A stretch of 33,655 bases of DNA from Shinella granuli (GTDB lineage: Bacteria > Pseudomonadota > Alphaproteobacteria > Rhizobiales > Rhizobiaceae), in assembly GCF_004341885.1 (NCBI RefSeq), contig NZ_SLVX01000035.1, positions 1 to 33,655 on the forward strand. Reading direction: 5' to 3'. Under the pieces are notes generated by a model, which saw only the letters and a list, made by a program, of their open reading frames with translations, had not been told where the DNA came from and ran no database searches. Of this stretch, positions 24,967 to 33,655 are shown piece after piece. The position numbers were made by a program, and so were the translations under genes. Every line of letters starts with the position of its first letter. Within the stretch, counting starts at the first letter, position 1.

Positions 24967-27303
24967 GTGAAGATGAAAGCTGGTTCAAACTTTTTGAACG
25001 CCGTGTCGGCCGTTGCATTGTCGGCCAGTATGGTTGTCACGGGCGGCTCTTTTGCCACGCTTGTCTCCGCCACCGTCGCGGAAGCGGCCGTTATCCGTAG
25101 CATCCAGGTGCGTGGTGCCAGCCGTGTGAGCGCCGATACGGTCAAGGCGAACATCACCATCACGCCCGGCAAGAACTTCTCCAATACCGATATCGACGCG
25201 TCCGTGCGCCGTCTCTTCGCGACCGGCTACTTCTCGGATGTGAAGATCTCCGTTTCCGGCAGCACGCTCGTCGTCACGGTCGATGAAAACCAGTTGATCA
25301 ACCAGGTCGTCATCAACGGCAACCGCAAGATCAAGGACGAGAAGCTCACGCCCGTTCTGCGCTCGCAGTCGCTCGGCCCGTACAGCGAAACCGCCATCGA
25401 GGCCGACAAGCAGGCCATCCGCGACGCCTATGCCTCGATCGGCCGTTCCGACGCCACCGTCACGACGCAGGTCTATCCGCTCGGCAACGGCCGCGTGAAC
25501 GTCGCGTTCGTCGTCGACGAAGGTGACCGCACGAAGATCTCGCAGATCAATTTCGTCGGCAATCAGGCCTACAGCAACAGCCGCCTGCAGGCCGTCATCG
25601 TCACCAAGAAGTCGAACTTCCTGTCGTTCCTGACCCGCAAGGACGTCTACAGCGAAGACAAGCTGCGCGCCGACGAAGAGGCGCTGCGCCAGTTCTACTT
25701 CAATAACGGCTATGCCGACTTCCGCGTCGTCTCGTCGGAAGCCGTCCTCAACGAAGCGTCCAACGAATATGTCGTGACCTTCACGGTCGAGGAAGGTCAG
25801 CGTTACGATTTCGGTGAGATCAACGTCGAATCGACGGTCGAGGGCATCGACGGGGACGAACTGAAGGGCCTCGTTGAATCGCGCCCGGGCAAGATCTACC
25901 GCGCCCGCGACGTGCAGGACACGATGTCCGAGATTTCCAGGCGCGTCGCGGCCAACGGCTATCCGTTCGCCCGCGTGACGCCGCGCGGCAACCGCGACCT
26001 CGGCAACGGCACGATCGCCGTCGACTACCTCGTCGACCAGGGCGAGCGCGCCTATGTCGAGCGCATCGAGATCCGCGGCAACACCCGCACGCGCGACTAC
26101 GTCATCCGCCGCGAGTTCGATATCGGTGAAGGCGATGCCTTCAACCAGGAAGTCATCACGCGCGCCAAGCGCCGCCTCGAGGCGCTCGGCTACTTCTCGA
26201 CCGTCAACATCTCCACGGCGCCGGGCAGCTCGCCGGACCGCGTGGTTCTGGTCGTCGACGTCCAGGACCAGTCGACCGGGTCGTTCGGTATCGGCGCCGG
26301 TTACGAGACGGGCAACAAGGGCGGCTTCAAGCTGGAGGCCTCGATCGAGGAGAAGAACTTCCTCGGCCGCGGCCAGTATATCCGCGTTGCTGCCGGTGGC
26401 GGCGAGAACTCGCGCGACTACAACCTGTCGTTCACCGAGCCTTATTTCCTCGGCTACCGCCTGGCGGCCGGCTTCGACGTCTTCAAGAACGAGGACGACA
26501 GCGAGGATTACTACAGCGTCGATACGCAGGGCTTCACCCTGCGCGTGACGGCTCCGATCACGGAAGACCTGTCGACATCGCTGCGCTACAACTACACCAA
26601 GCTCGACTACAATTCGGGCGACCTGGACGAGTTGTCCTCGCCGTACCAGCACGCCGTGGTCAATGGTCCCTGGGTTCGTTCCTCGATCTCGCACAGCCTG
26701 ACCTACGACACGATCGACGACCGTACGCTGCCGCGCGAAGGTATCTTCGCCCAGATCACGCAGGAATTTGCCGGCCTCGGCGGCGATTCGGATTTCTACA
26801 AGATTTCGGGCAAGGCCCGTTACTTCCATACGCTGCTGGAAGACGCCGACGTCATCGGCTCGATCGCGGTCAGCGGCGGTCACATGTGGGGCCGCAACGA
26901 CGTGAAGGTCTTCGACCAGTTCACGCTGTCGGCGAACGACCTGCGTGGCTTCGAATCGGCCGGTATCGGCCCGCGGGCGACCTCGACACGCGACTCGCTC
27001 GGCGGCACGACCTACTTCACGGCGTCCGCGGAAGCCTCCTTCCCGCTGCCGTTCATCGCCCGTGACTCGGGCTTCCGCGGTGCTGTCTTCGTCGATGCCG
27101 GCACGCTTTACGGCAATGACGTCAAGACCGTGGCGGCCGACAGGGTTCGCGGTGACGACATGAGCCTGCGCGCTTCGGTCGGTGCCTCGATCATCTGGGC
27201 GTCGCCGTTCGGTCCGCTGCGTGTCGACTATGCGGTTCCGATCAAGAAGGAATCCTTCGACGAGGTGCAGCGCTTCAAGTTCGGCATCGCGACCCAGTTC
27301 TGA
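24967..27303 (+). CDS. bamA: BamA, outer membrane protein assembly factor
   Basis: BamA is the essential Omp85 core of the BAM complex, which inserts beta-barrel proteins into the outer membrane. The 778-residue precursor has a signal peptide (cleavage near EAAV, about residue 40), five POTRA domains to about 430 (the first begins [15 protein letters not shown]), and a 16-strand barrel. The barrel includes the L6 motif DLRGFESAG and a C-terminal strand ending KFGIATQF, with the terminal Phe used for assembly. GTG at 24967 has AAGG at good spacing; the ATG at 24973 is two codons on and equally possible. Confidence 0.96.
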   Translation: MKMKAGSNFLNAVSAVALSASMVVTGGSFATLVSATVAEAAVIRSIQVRGASRVSADTVKANITITPGKNFSNTDIDASVRRLFATGYFSDVKISVSGSTLVVTVDENQLINQVVINGNRKIKDEKLTPVLRSQSLGPYSETAIEADKQAIRDAYASIGRSDATVTTQVYPLGNGRVNVAFVVDEGDRTKISQINFVGNQAYSNSRLQAVIVTKKSNFLSFLTRKDVYSEDKLRADEEALRQFYFNNGYADFRVVSSEAVLNEASNEYVVTFTVEEGQRYDFGEINVESTVEGIDGDELKGLVESRPGKIYRARDVQDTMSEISRRVAANGYPFARVTPRGNRDLGNGTIAVDYLVDQGERAYVERIEIRGNTRTRDYVIRREFDIGEGDAFNQEVITRAKRRLEALGYFSTVNISTAPGSSPDRVVLVVDVQDQSTGSFGIGAGYETGNKGGFKLEASIEEKNFLGRGQYIRVAAGGGENSRDYNLSFTEPYFLGYRLAAGFDVFKNEDDSEDYYSVDTQGFTLRVTAPITEDLSTSLRYNYTKLDYNSGDLDELSSPYQHAVVNGPWVRSSISHSLTYDTIDDRTLPREGIFAQITQEFAGLGGDSDFYKISGKARYFHTLLEDADVIGSIAVSGGHMWGRNDVKVFDQFTLSANDLRGFESAGIGPRATSTRDSLGGTTYFTASAEASFPLPFIARDSGFRGAVFVDAGTLYGNDVKTVAADRVRGDDMSLRASVGASIIWASPFGPLRVDYAVPIKKESFDEVQRFKFGIATQF

Positions 27304-27352
27304 GGTAGGCAGTCCAGAACTGCGAGAAGACGGACGTTCTGGAGTCATGCCT

Positions 27353-28420
27353 ATGGAGCATAACTGGTTTTTTCCGCCCCATGACGGCATTCGCCTGGGT
27401 GACCTTGCCGCACGGCTTGGGGCGGAACTCGCCGATCCTGCGCAGGCCGACCGTGTCGTGCGCAGCGTCTCGCCCGTGAACCGGGCGAAGGACGGCGATC
27501 TCTGTTACATCCTCTCCCGAAAATTCCGCGCCGAGCTCGAGACGAGCGAAGCGACGGCGATCCTGTGCGACCGGGCTCTGGCTTCGCTCGTTCCGCCGAA
27601 GATCGCCGTTCTGATTTCGGCCCGCCCGCACACCGCCTTTGCCCGTGCCGGGGAAATGCTGCACCCCTCGGCCATGCGGCCGGAGGCGATGACCTCGGCG
27701 CCGGCCGGAATCGCACAGGGTGCCTATGTCGATCCGCAGGCGCGTCTCGAAGACAATGTCTCCGTCGAACCCATGGCGGTGATCGGCAGGGGTGCGGAGA
27801 TCGGCGAGGGCAGCCGCATCGGCCCGGGCGCGATCATCGGCGCGGGCGTGCGCATCGGCCGTGACTGCACGATCGCCGCGGGCGTCACGATCCAGTGCGC
27901 GCTGATCGGCAACAATGTCATCATCCATCCCGGTGCACGCATCGGCCAGGACGGGTTCGGCTATGCGCCCGGCCTCAAGCCCGGCATGATCAAGATCGTC
28001 CAGATCGGCCGCGTCATCATCCAGGACCATGTGGAGATCGGCGCGAACACGACGGTCGACCGGGGCACGATGGACGACACCGTCATCGGCGAGGGGACCA
28101 AGATCGACAACCAGGTGCAGGTCGGCCACAATGTGCGCATCGGCCGCCATTGCGGCATCGTCAGCGGCGTCGGCATCGCCGGCAGCACGCGCATCGGCGA
28201 CGGCGTGATGATCGGCGGCGCGGCCGGCATCAACGGTCATATCACCATTGGCGACGGCGTGCAGATTGCTGCCATGAGCGGTGTCGTCGCCGATATTCCA
28301 CCGGGCGAGAAATACGGCGGCATCCCCGCCCGCCCGATGCGCGATTTCCTGCGCGACATGGCGGAGATCGCCATGCGTTCCAGCACTCGAGTCCAGAAAA
28401 AGGGGGGCAACGATGAGTGA
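27353..28420 (+). CDS. lpxD: UDP-3-O-acylglucosamine N-acyltransferase
   Basis: LpxD adds the second 3-hydroxyacyl chain, at the N-2 position, in lipid A synthesis, using acyl-ACP. The 355-residue protein has the N-terminal uridine-binding domain ([20 protein letters not shown]) and a long left-handed beta-helix of hexapeptide repeats. The catalytic His is in QVGHNV (His259). I chose the ATG at 27353 over that at 27347 because GGAG is then eight bases away. Its 3' end overlaps the start of fabZ by eight bases. Confidence 0.96.
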   Translation: MEHNWFFPPHDGIRLGDLAARLGAELADPAQADRVVRSVSPVNRAKDGDLCYILSRKFRAELETSEATAILCDRALASLVPPKIAVLISARPHTAFARAGEMLHPSAMRPEAMTSAPAGIAQGAYVDPQARLEDNVSVEPMAVIGRGAEIGEGSRIGPGAIIGAGVRIGRDCTIAAGVTIQCALIGNNVIIHPGARIGQDGFGYAPGLKPGMIKIVQIGRVIIQDHVEIGANTTVDRGTMDDTVIGEGTKIDNQVQVGHNVRIGRHCGIVSGVGIAGSTRIGDGVMIGGAAGINGHITIGDGVQIAAMSGVVADIPPGEKYGGIPARPMRDFLRDMAEIAMRSSTRVQKKGGNDE

Positions 28421-28880
28421 AGAGACCAAGGCGACGCTCGGCGTGGCTGATCTGCGTGAAATCCTGACGCTGCTTCCTCATCGCTATCCATTCCTGCTCG
28501 TCGACAAGATCATCGACATCGACGGCGACGATTCGGCCGTCGGCATCAAGAACGTCACGGTCAACGAGCCGCAGTTCATGGGCCATTTCCCCGACCACCC
28601 GATCATGCCGGGCGTGCTGCTCATCGAGGGCATGGCGCAGACGGCCGGCGCGATCTGCGCCCGCAAGACGCGCAGCGGCTCCAACCTCGTCTATTTCATG
28701 ACGATCGACAATGCCCGCTTCCGCAAGCCGGTCGTGCCCGGTGACCGCGTCGAGTTCCATGTCGTCAAGCAGAAGCAGCGCGGCAATATCTGGAAGTTTC
28801 ACTGCGATGCAAAAGTTGATGGGCAACTCGTCGCGGAAGCTGATATCGGCGCGATGATCGTCAAGAAGGAAGACGCCTGA
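28413..28880 (+). CDS. fabZ: 3-hydroxyacyl-ACP dehydratase
   Basis: FabZ dehydrates 3-hydroxyacyl-ACP in fatty-acid elongation and competes with LpxA/LpxD for that substrate. The 155-residue hot-dog-fold protein has [12 protein letters not shown] and [20 protein letters not shown], with His58 and Glu72 the expected catalytic pair (spacing of 14, as in E. coli FabZ). The ATG lies inside the last codons of lpxD with AGGGGGG upstream. It is separated from lpxA by two bases, so the three genes should be translated together. Confidence 0.97.
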   Translation: MSEETKATLGVADLREILTLLPHRYPFLLVDKIIDIDGDDSAVGIKNVTVNEPQFMGHFPDHPIMPGVLLIEGMAQTAGAICARKTRSGSNLVYFMTIDNARFRKPVVPGDRVEFHVVKQKQRGNIWKFHCDAKVDGQLVAEADIGAMIVKKEDA

Positions 28881-28882
28881 TC

Positions 28883-29692
28883 ATGATTGCCGCCAGCGCG
28901 AAGATCCACCCGCTCTCCGTCATCGAGGACGGGGCGGTCATCGGTGAGAACGTCGTCGTGGGACCCTTCTGCCATGTCGGGCCCAAGGTCGTTCTCGGCG
29001 AGGGCGTGGAGCTTCTGACGCATGTGGTGGTCACCGGCCGTACCGATATCGGCCGCGGCACGCGCATCTTCGCCAATGCCGTCATTGGCGGCGATCCGCA
29101 GAGCGTGCATCACGACGGCGCCGAGACGACGCTTTCCGTCGGCGAGATGTGCGTCATCCGCGAAGGCGTGACGATGAACACCGGCACGACCGAAGGCGGC
29201 GGCAGGACCGTCGTCGGCAGCAACAACCTGTTCCTCGCCAATTCGCATGTCGCGCACGATTGCCAGCTCGGCAACCACATCATCCTGTCGAACAATGTGA
29301 TGCTCGCCGGCCATGTGACCGTCGAGGACCGGGTGATCCTCGGCGGCGGTTCGGCGGTGCACCAGTTCACCCGCATCGGCCGGCAGGCCTTCATCGGCGG
29401 GCTTTCGGCGGTTTCCTACGATGTCATCCCCTATGGCATGCTGAACGGCAATCCGGGCATCCTCGGCGGCCTCAATGTCGTGGGCATGAGCCGCGCCGGC
29501 ATGGAGAAAGCGACGATCCACGCGGTGCGTCGCGCCTTCAAGCAGATCTTCGACGGCGAGGGCTCTATCCGCGCCAATGCGGCCGCGATCCGTGCGGATT
29601 ATGCGGACAGCGTGCCCGTCATGCACATCCTCGATTTCATCGCGGCCGAAAGCGACCGCGCGCTCTCGTCCCCGAACCGCGGCAAGGGCTGA
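28883..29692 (+). CDS. lpxA: UDP-N-acetylglucosamine acyltransferase
   Basis: LpxA catalyses the first step of lipid A synthesis, transferring a 3-hydroxyacyl group to UDP-GlcNAc in the cytoplasm. The 269-residue product has the N-terminal hexapeptide beta-helix from residue 3 and catalytic His125 in [12 protein letters not shown], the same numbering as in E. coli. A C-terminal helical domain ends near [11 protein letters not shown]. The start is two bases after the fabZ stop, and the lpxI start follows five bases after its own stop. Confidence 0.97.
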   Translation: MIAASAKIHPLSVIEDGAVIGENVVVGPFCHVGPKVVLGEGVELLTHVVVTGRTDIGRGTRIFANAVIGGDPQSVHHDGAETTLSVGEMCVIREGVTMNTGTTEGGGRTVVGSNNLFLANSHVAHDCQLGNHIILSNNVMLAGHVTVEDRVILGGGSAVHQFTRIGRQAFIGGLSAVSYDVIPYGMLNGNPGILGGLNVVGMSRAGMEKATIHAVRRAFKQIFDGEGSIRANAAAIRADYADSVPVMHILDFIAAESDRALSSPNRGKG

Positions 29693-29697
29693 GCGGC

Positions 29698-30576
29698 ATG
29701 GCGGACGGCCGGCCCCTCGTGCGCGACCGGCTGGCCATCATCGCCGGCGGCGGCCTCCTGCCGCGCTACGTCGCGGATGCGGCCCGCGCGCATGGCGAGG
29801 ATCCCTACATCCTGGCGCTGCGCGACGAATCCGGTCCGGACTGGTCCGGCTTCGACCATCAGGTCACCTCCATCGGCGACTATGCCGGCATCGGCGCCGC
29901 CTTCCGCGCGAAGGGCATCGGCCGCGCCGTGCTGTCGGGTTCCGTCCGGCGCCGGCCGGAATGGCGGGACATCCATGCGCCGCTGAAGGCCCTTGCCGCC
30001 GTTCCCTCCATTATCCGCACGCTTCTGAAGGGCGGCGACGACGCGGTGCTGAAAATGGTCATCCGGCTGATCGAGGCCGAAGGGGTGCGTGTCGTCGGCG
30101 CACATGAGATCGTGCCGGACCTGCTCGGCAGCGAAGGCCCGCTCGGCGCCGTCGCGCCGGATGCGGCGGCTGAGGCCGATATCGCCGCCGCCGCCGCCGC
30201 CGCGCTGGCGCTCGGCCGACTCGACGTGGGGCAGGGCGCCGTCGCGCTCGGCGGGCGCGTGGTGGCGCTGGAGGGGGCGGAGGGCACGGATGCGATGCTG
30301 GAGCGGGTGGCGGGCCTGCGTGCGGCCGGGCGCATCTCCGCGCGGCGCAAGGGCGTTCTCGTCAAGCTCTGCAAGCCGGAGCAGGACCTGCGCGCCGACC
30401 TGCCGTCGATCGGCATGGAAACGCTGCACCGCGCCCGCGCTGCCGGCCTTGCCGGCATTGCGGTGGAAGCGGGGCGCTCGCTGGTGCTGGAGCGCGCGGC
30501 GCTCGTTGCAGAAGCGGATGCCCATGGCCTGTTCGTGACGGGCATCGTGCCGGACAGGACGGAGATGCAACGATGA
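29698..30576 (+). CDS. lpxI: LpxI, UDP-2,3-diacylglucosamine pyrophosphatase
   Basis: LpxI hydrolyses UDP-2,3-diacylglucosamine to lipid X and UMP, replacing LpxH in many alphaproteobacteria. The 292-residue protein (DUF1009 family) begins with RLAIIAGGGLLPRYVADAARAHG, typical of the family N-terminal domain. It has GAHEIVPDLLGSEGPLG in the middle and a C-terminal domain with VLVKLCKPEQDLRADLPSIG (the catalytic region) and TLHRARAAGLAGIAVEAGRSLVLE. The start lies five bases after lpxA. Its stop overlaps the lpxB start (ATGA). Confidence 0.95.
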   Translation: MADGRPLVRDRLAIIAGGGLLPRYVADAARAHGEDPYILALRDESGPDWSGFDHQVTSIGDYAGIGAAFRAKGIGRAVLSGSVRRRPEWRDIHAPLKALAAVPSIIRTLLKGGDDAVLKMVIRLIEAEGVRVVGAHEIVPDLLGSEGPLGAVAPDAAAEADIAAAAAAALALGRLDVGQGAVALGGRVVALEGAEGTDAMLERVAGLRAAGRISARRKGVLVKLCKPEQDLRADLPSIGMETLHRARAAGLAGIAVEAGRSLVLERAALVAEADAHGLFVTGIVPDRTEMQR

Positions 30577-31748
30577 CGGAAAGGCCCCTGACGATCGGCG
30601 TCGTTGCCGGCGAGGTTTCCGGCGATCTGCTCGGCGGTGACCTGATCGCGGCGCTGCGGGCCGCCCATGCCGGGCCGGTGGCATTGGTCGGCGTCGGCGG
30701 CGAGGCGTTGGAGCGGCAGGGGCTCACATCCCTGTTCGATTTCTCCGAACTCTCCATCATGGGCATCTCGCAGGTGCTGAAACGCCTGCCGTCGCTTATC
30801 CGCCGCATCCGCCAGACGGCCGATGCGCTGATCGCCGCACGGCCGGACGTGCTCCTCATCATCGACAGTCCGGACTTCACCCACCGCGTGGCGCGCCGCG
30901 TGCGCAAGGCGCTGCCAGGCCTGCCGGTCGTCAACTATGTCTGCCCGAGCGTCTGGGCCTGGAAGGAAGAGCGCGCACCGCGCATGCGGGCCTATGTCGA
31001 CCATGTGCTCGCCCTGCTGCCCTTCGAGCCCGCCGTGATGGAGCGGCTCGGCGGCCCGGCGACGACCTATGTCGGCCACAGGCTGATCGGCGATCCCGAC
31101 ATCCAGCACATCCGCGCCGCGCGCCTTGCCCGCGCCGGGCAAGCGCCCGGCGAGCGCGTCTGCCTGCTGCTTCCCGGTTCACGCGGCACCGAAATCACCC
31201 GCCTGCTGCCGGTCTTCGGCGCGGCCGTGCAGGAGATCACCGCACGAAACCCCGGCACGCGCTTCCTCCTGCCCACCGTGCCGCGGCAGGAGGCGCTGGT
31301 GCGCAAACTCATGGCCGACTGGCCGGTGAAGCCGCAGATCACCGTGTCCACCGCGCAGAAATGGCAGGCCTTCATCGATGCCGATGCGGCGATCGCGGCA
31401 TCCGGCACCGTCATCCTCGAACTGGCGCTTGCCCGCGTGCCCGTCGTCTCGACCTATCGTTTCGACTGGCTCGCCAACCTCTTCCTCGGCAAGGTGAAGA
31501 TCTGGACGGCGGCGATCCCCAACATCATCGCCGACTATGCCGTCGTGCCGGAATACCTGAACGACATGGTGCGCCCCGGCAGCCTGACCCGCTGGTTCGA
31601 GCGGCTTTCGACCGACACCGCGCAGCGCAGCGCCATGCTGGAAGGCTACGACCTCGTGCATGCGCGCATGCAGACCACCCGCCTGCCCGGCGAGACCGGC
31701 GCGGCAGTCATCCTCGATCTGCTCGCAACGAAAAAGCAAGGCGGTTAG
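30573..31748 (+). CDS. lpxB: Lipid-A-disaccharide synthase
   Basis: LpxB is the peripheral-membrane glycosyltransferase (GT19) that joins lipid X and UDP-diacylglucosamine to make the lipid A disaccharide. The 391-residue product has GVVAGEVSGDLLGGDLI at the start, VLLIIDSPDFTHRVARRVRK, YVCPSVWAWKEERAPRM, LLLPGSRGTEI and AASGTVILELALARVPVVSTYR. It overlaps lpxI by four bases and is the last gene of the cluster. The frame and length are normal. It converges on the MFS exporter gene. Confidence 0.97.
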   Translation: MTERPLTIGVVAGEVSGDLLGGDLIAALRAAHAGPVALVGVGGEALERQGLTSLFDFSELSIMGISQVLKRLPSLIRRIRQTADALIAARPDVLLIIDSPDFTHRVARRVRKALPGLPVVNYVCPSVWAWKEERAPRMRAYVDHVLALLPFEPAVMERLGGPATTYVGHRLIGDPDIQHIRAARLARAGQAPGERVCLLLPGSRGTEITRLLPVFGAAVQEITARNPGTRFLLPTVPRQEALVRKLMADWPVKPQITVSTAQKWQAFIDADAAIAASGTVILELALARVPVVSTYRFDWLANLFLGKVKIWTAAIPNIIADYAVVPEYLNDMVRPGSLTRWFERLSTDTAQRSAMLEGYDLVHARMQTTRLPGETGAAVILDLLATKKQGG

Positions 31749-31858
31749 ACGTCAAGCACCGCCGCTCCGTGTTCTCGCATGGCGACGATAGCGAGTTTTG
31801 CCGGCTTTCCCTTTGGCTTGAGGCGCCCGAAAGGTGGCTTTCTCTCGCGCGCCTTGCC

Positions 31859-31880
31859 GGAGGGAGGGGTATGGCCCTCC
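31859..31880. terminator. Possible terminator between lpxB and the MFS gene
   Basis: GGAGGG and CCCTCC form a 6-bp stem, flanked by GCCGG/CCGGC, in the 132-base gap between two convergent genes. No long T tract is present in either direction, so this is a weak call. Confidence 0.35.
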
Positions 31881-33128
31881 TCAAACCGGCTTGTTATGCG
31901 GCTGGAACAGCTTTCCGCGCTCGGCGATCAAGACGAAGATCAGGCCGATGATCGACAGCACGAAGAAGCCCATGACCAGCGGCAGGGCCGTGCCGTTGAA
32001 GGCCTGGCCGATGAGGGCGCCGAGGATCGTGCCGCCGGCCGTGCCCATGAAGCCGAGCACCGAGGAGGCCGTGCCGGCGACGTGGCCGAGCGGCTCCATG
32101 GCGAGCGAGTTGAAGTTCGAGCCGATCCAGCCGAACTGGAACATCGACAGCGCGAAGAGCACGATGAAGGTCGGGAAGGGCAGGTGCGGCATCCAGACGA
32201 GCGTCAAGAGCAGCCACAGCGCGTTGACGCCGAGGAAGCCCAGCAGCGCGCCATGCGACAGGCGCCGCATGCCGAACTTGCCGACGAGCCGGGCGTTGAC
32301 GAAGGACGACAGCGCCATGAAGGCGGCGACGCCGGCAAAGGCGACCGGGAACCAGACGCCGAGGCCGTAGATGCCGACATAGATCTGCTGCGCCGAGTTG
32401 ATGAAGCCGAACAGCGCGCCGAAGATGAAGGTGCTGGCGAGCGTGTAGCAAAGCGCCACGCGGTCCGTCAGGACGATGCGGAAGCCGCCGAGGATCGAGC
32501 GGACCGTGAAGGGCCGCACGTCTTCGGGATGCAGGGTTTCCGGCAGGCGGAAATACATCCAGGCCCAGATTATGGCGGCCATGACCGCCATGAAGACGAA
32601 GATGAGGTGCCAGTCGCCGAACAGCATGACGACCTGGCCCGTGCCCGGCGCCAGAACCGGAACGACCATGAAGACCATCATGATCAGCGACATGACTTCC
32701 GCCATCGCGCGGCCGCCGAAAATGTCGCGGACGATCGAGATGGTGATGACGCGCATGGCGGCCGAACCGATGCCCTGGATGAAGCGCAGCGCAAGAAGCG
32801 CGGCAAAGCTCGGCACGAGGATCGCGGCGAGCGACGAGACGACATAGATGCCAAGGCCGACGAACATGGGGATGCGCCGGCCGAACCGGTCGGAGATCGG
32901 TCCGTAGAGCAACTGTGCGAAGGCGAAGCCGATCAGATAGGCGGAAATGACATATTGCCGGTGGTTCTCGTTCTCGACGCCGAGGCTGGCGCCGATTTCC
33001 TGCAGGCCGGGCAGCATGATGTCGATGGCAAGTGCATTGAGCGCCATCAGGAGCGCCATGAGCGCAATGAATTCCATCTTGCCCATGCCTTTGAGGCGCT
33101 GGGCCGATTCAGGGGAAAGTCCAGACAT
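31881..33128 (-). CDS. MFS multidrug exporter, Bcr/CflA type
   Basis: This is an inner-membrane proton-driven drug exporter of the major facilitator superfamily. The 415-residue product has about 12 hydrophobic spans. Span 1 begins EFIALMALLMALNALAIDIMLPG, with the Bcr/CflA-type AIDIMLPGLQEIG. The cytoplasmic loop after span 2 holds motif A as YGPISDRFGRRIPM, and span 5 has a PGTGQ motif C-like segment. The start chosen gives MSGLSPESAQRL; the open frame upstream to 33302 crosses the grxD terminator. Which drug it exports cannot be told. It is downstream of grxD on the same strand, with a terminator between. Confidence 0.9.
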   Translation of the reverse strand: MSGLSPESAQRLKGMGKMEFIALMALLMALNALAIDIMLPGLQEIGASLGVENENHRQYVISAYLIGFAFAQLLYGPISDRFGRRIPMFVGLGIYVVSSLAAILVPSFAALLALRFIQGIGSAAMRVITISIVRDIFGGRAMAEVMSLIMMVFMVVPVLAPGTGQVVMLFGDWHLIFVFMAVMAAIIWAWMYFRLPETLHPEDVRPFTVRSILGGFRIVLTDRVALCYTLASTFIFGALFGFINSAQQIYVGIYGLGVWFPVAFAGVAAFMALSSFVNARLVGKFGMRRLSHGALLGFLGVNALWLLLTLVWMPHLPFPTFIVLFALSMFQFGWIGSNFNSLAMEPLGHVAGTASSVLGFMGTAGGTILGALIGQAFNGTALPLVMGFFVLSIIGLIFVLIAERGKLFQPHNKPV

Positions 33129-33153
33129 AATCACTATATTCCATGAAAGAGAT

Positions 33154-33178
33154 AAGGCGCCGCTGGATGCGGCGCCTT
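33154..33178 (-). terminator. Terminator after grxD
   Basis: AAGGCGCCGC pairs perfectly with GCGGCGCCTT (10 bp) around a five-base loop. On the minus strand it is followed by TTATCTCTTT. It separates grxD from the MFS gene. Confidence 0.8.
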
Positions 33179-33190
33179 TGAAAAGCTTGG

Positions 33191-33206
33191 GGTCTTCGGG
33201 AAGACC
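33191..33206 (-). other. Second hairpin just after grxD
   Basis: GGTCTTC/GAAGACC is a 7-bp inverted repeat with a two-base centre, nine bases beyond the grxD stop and just ahead of the main terminator. It is possibly part of the same 3' end structure. Confidence 0.35.
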
Positions 33207-33214
33207 GTTAAGCG

Positions 33215-33550
33215 TCAGGCAGCGCCCTTGATCGAAATACCCTGTTCCTGCAGATGCGACTGCAATTCGCCCGACTGGAACATCTCGCGCACGATGTCGC
33301 AACCGCCGATGAACTCACCCTTCACGTAAAGCTGCGGGATGGTCGGCCAGTTGGAATAGTCCTTGATGCCCTGACGGATGTCGGCGTCGGCCAGCACGTT
33401 GATGCCCTTGTAGCCCACGCCCACGTAGTCGAGGATCTGCACGACCTGACCGGAGAACCCACACTGCGGGAATTCCGGCGTGCCCTTCATGAACAGGACG
33501 ACGTCGTTCGTCTTCACTTCGTTTTCAATGAAATCGTGGATGCCACTCAT
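33215..33550 (-). CDS. grxD: Monothiol glutaredoxin (CGFS type)
   Basis: This Grx4-type protein binds glutathione and a [2Fe-2S] cluster at its dimer interface and takes part in iron-sulfur cluster transfer. The 111-residue product has the active site PQCGFSGQ with Cys30, KGTPEFP just before it, and the glutathione-binding [19 protein letters not shown]. The start gives [13 protein letters not shown], and the length is normal. BolA, the usual partner, is often encoded next to it in related genomes as I recall, but no bolA is seen here; the upstream 87 bases look intergenic. Confidence 0.96.
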   Translation of the reverse strand: MSGIHDFIENEVKTNDVVLFMKGTPEFPQCGFSGQVVQILDYVGVGYKGINVLADADIRQGIKDYSNWPTIPQLYVKGEFIGGCDIVREMFQSGELQSHLQEQGISIKGAA

Positions 33551-33637
33551 AGCCGTATTCCCTATGGTCAGGACCTATTAAATTGATTGCATAGGCTACG
33601 ATTGGTTGATTCAATGGCGATGCAGGGAGGCATTGCC

Positions 33638-33655
33638 ATGAGTGATTTGATCTGG
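33638..33655 (+). CDS. Start of an unidentified plus-strand gene (cut by the window edge)
   Basis: An ATG preceded by AGGGAGG at good spacing opens a frame that stays open for six codons (MSDLIW) to the window end. It is divergent from grxD. The product cannot be identified from six residues; the call rests on the ribosome site and position. Confidence 0.4.

Noticed and set aside
24985-27390. Very long open frame (801 codons) on the minus strand opposite bamA
   Set aside because: It mirrors bamA codon for codon. GC-rich third positions keep the opposite strand free of stops. The translation is low-complexity (Ala/Arg/Asp/Val) with no family motif.
29149-29697. Long upstream extension of lpxI (open frame from 29149)
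   Set aside because: It lies entirely inside lpxA in another frame. The DUF1009 domain begins right after the ATG at 29698.
31779-33146. 455-codon plus-strand frame opposite the MFS gene
   Set aside because: The product is a run of Asp/Glu/Arg/His with no domain, while the minus strand encodes a clear 12-span transporter.

Overview
The window is visibly GC-rich chromosomal DNA. Its gene content and order fit an alphaproteobacterium of the Rhizobiaceae: the general amino-acid permease genes aapJQMP, clpSA behind a phasin, the EipB (DUF1849) envelope protein, LpxI in place of LpxH, and rhizobial two-hairpin intergenic repeats. The genus (Rhizobium/Agrobacterium, Ensifer/Sinorhizobium or Shinella-like) cannot be fixed by eye. 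No tRNA, rRNA, CRISPR array, phage gene or intact insertion sequence was seen. This is core genome rather than an island, and I did not find a convincing new multi-gene system. The most unusual material lies between the genes.

Layout. 1-3731 (minus strand) holds the end of the amino-acid ABC transporter operon in the order aapJ, aapQ, aapM, aapP, with aapP cut by the window edge. Divergent from aapJ is metC (cystathionine beta-lyase), which converges on a flavin monooxygenase and a small complex-I-type zinc protein. An alpha/beta hydrolase, cysE, a DUF3126 protein, a phasin and the clpS-clpA protease pair follow on the plus strand (6989-12783). From 12.8 to 18.2 kb is a mixed segment. It holds an AzlC/AzlD exporter pair, a tight minus-strand operon (RidA, glycerophosphodiesterase, FemAB-like acyltransferase, HIT hydrolase) and eipB. 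This segment is bracketed by two inverted copies of a two-hairpin repeat and also contains a second, different palindromic element.

18.5-31.7 kb is the conserved translation-to-envelope cluster on the plus strand: rpsB, tsf, pyrH, frr, uppS, cdsA, rseP, bamA, lpxD, fabZ, lpxA, lpxI, lpxB. It links protein synthesis (S2, EF-Ts, ribosome recycling), UTP supply (UMP kinase), the undecaprenyl carrier, CDP-diacylglycerol synthesis, site-2 proteolysis, outer-membrane protein assembly and the first steps of lipid A synthesis. The late part is tightly packed, with overlapping genes at lpxD/fabZ and lpxI/lpxB. Beyond lpxB, on the minus strand, are a Bcr/CflA-type drug exporter and the CGFS monothiol glutaredoxin grxD. 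The first six codons of a divergent plus-strand gene lie at the right edge.

The regulatory DNA worth a second look includes twin TGCATCGCA sites overlapping the phasin promoter, a nested inverted repeat before bamA, a long hairpin before rpsB, a series of hairpins between rpsB and tsf, an aapJ/aapQ intercistronic hairpin, and a 12-bp palindrome before cysE.
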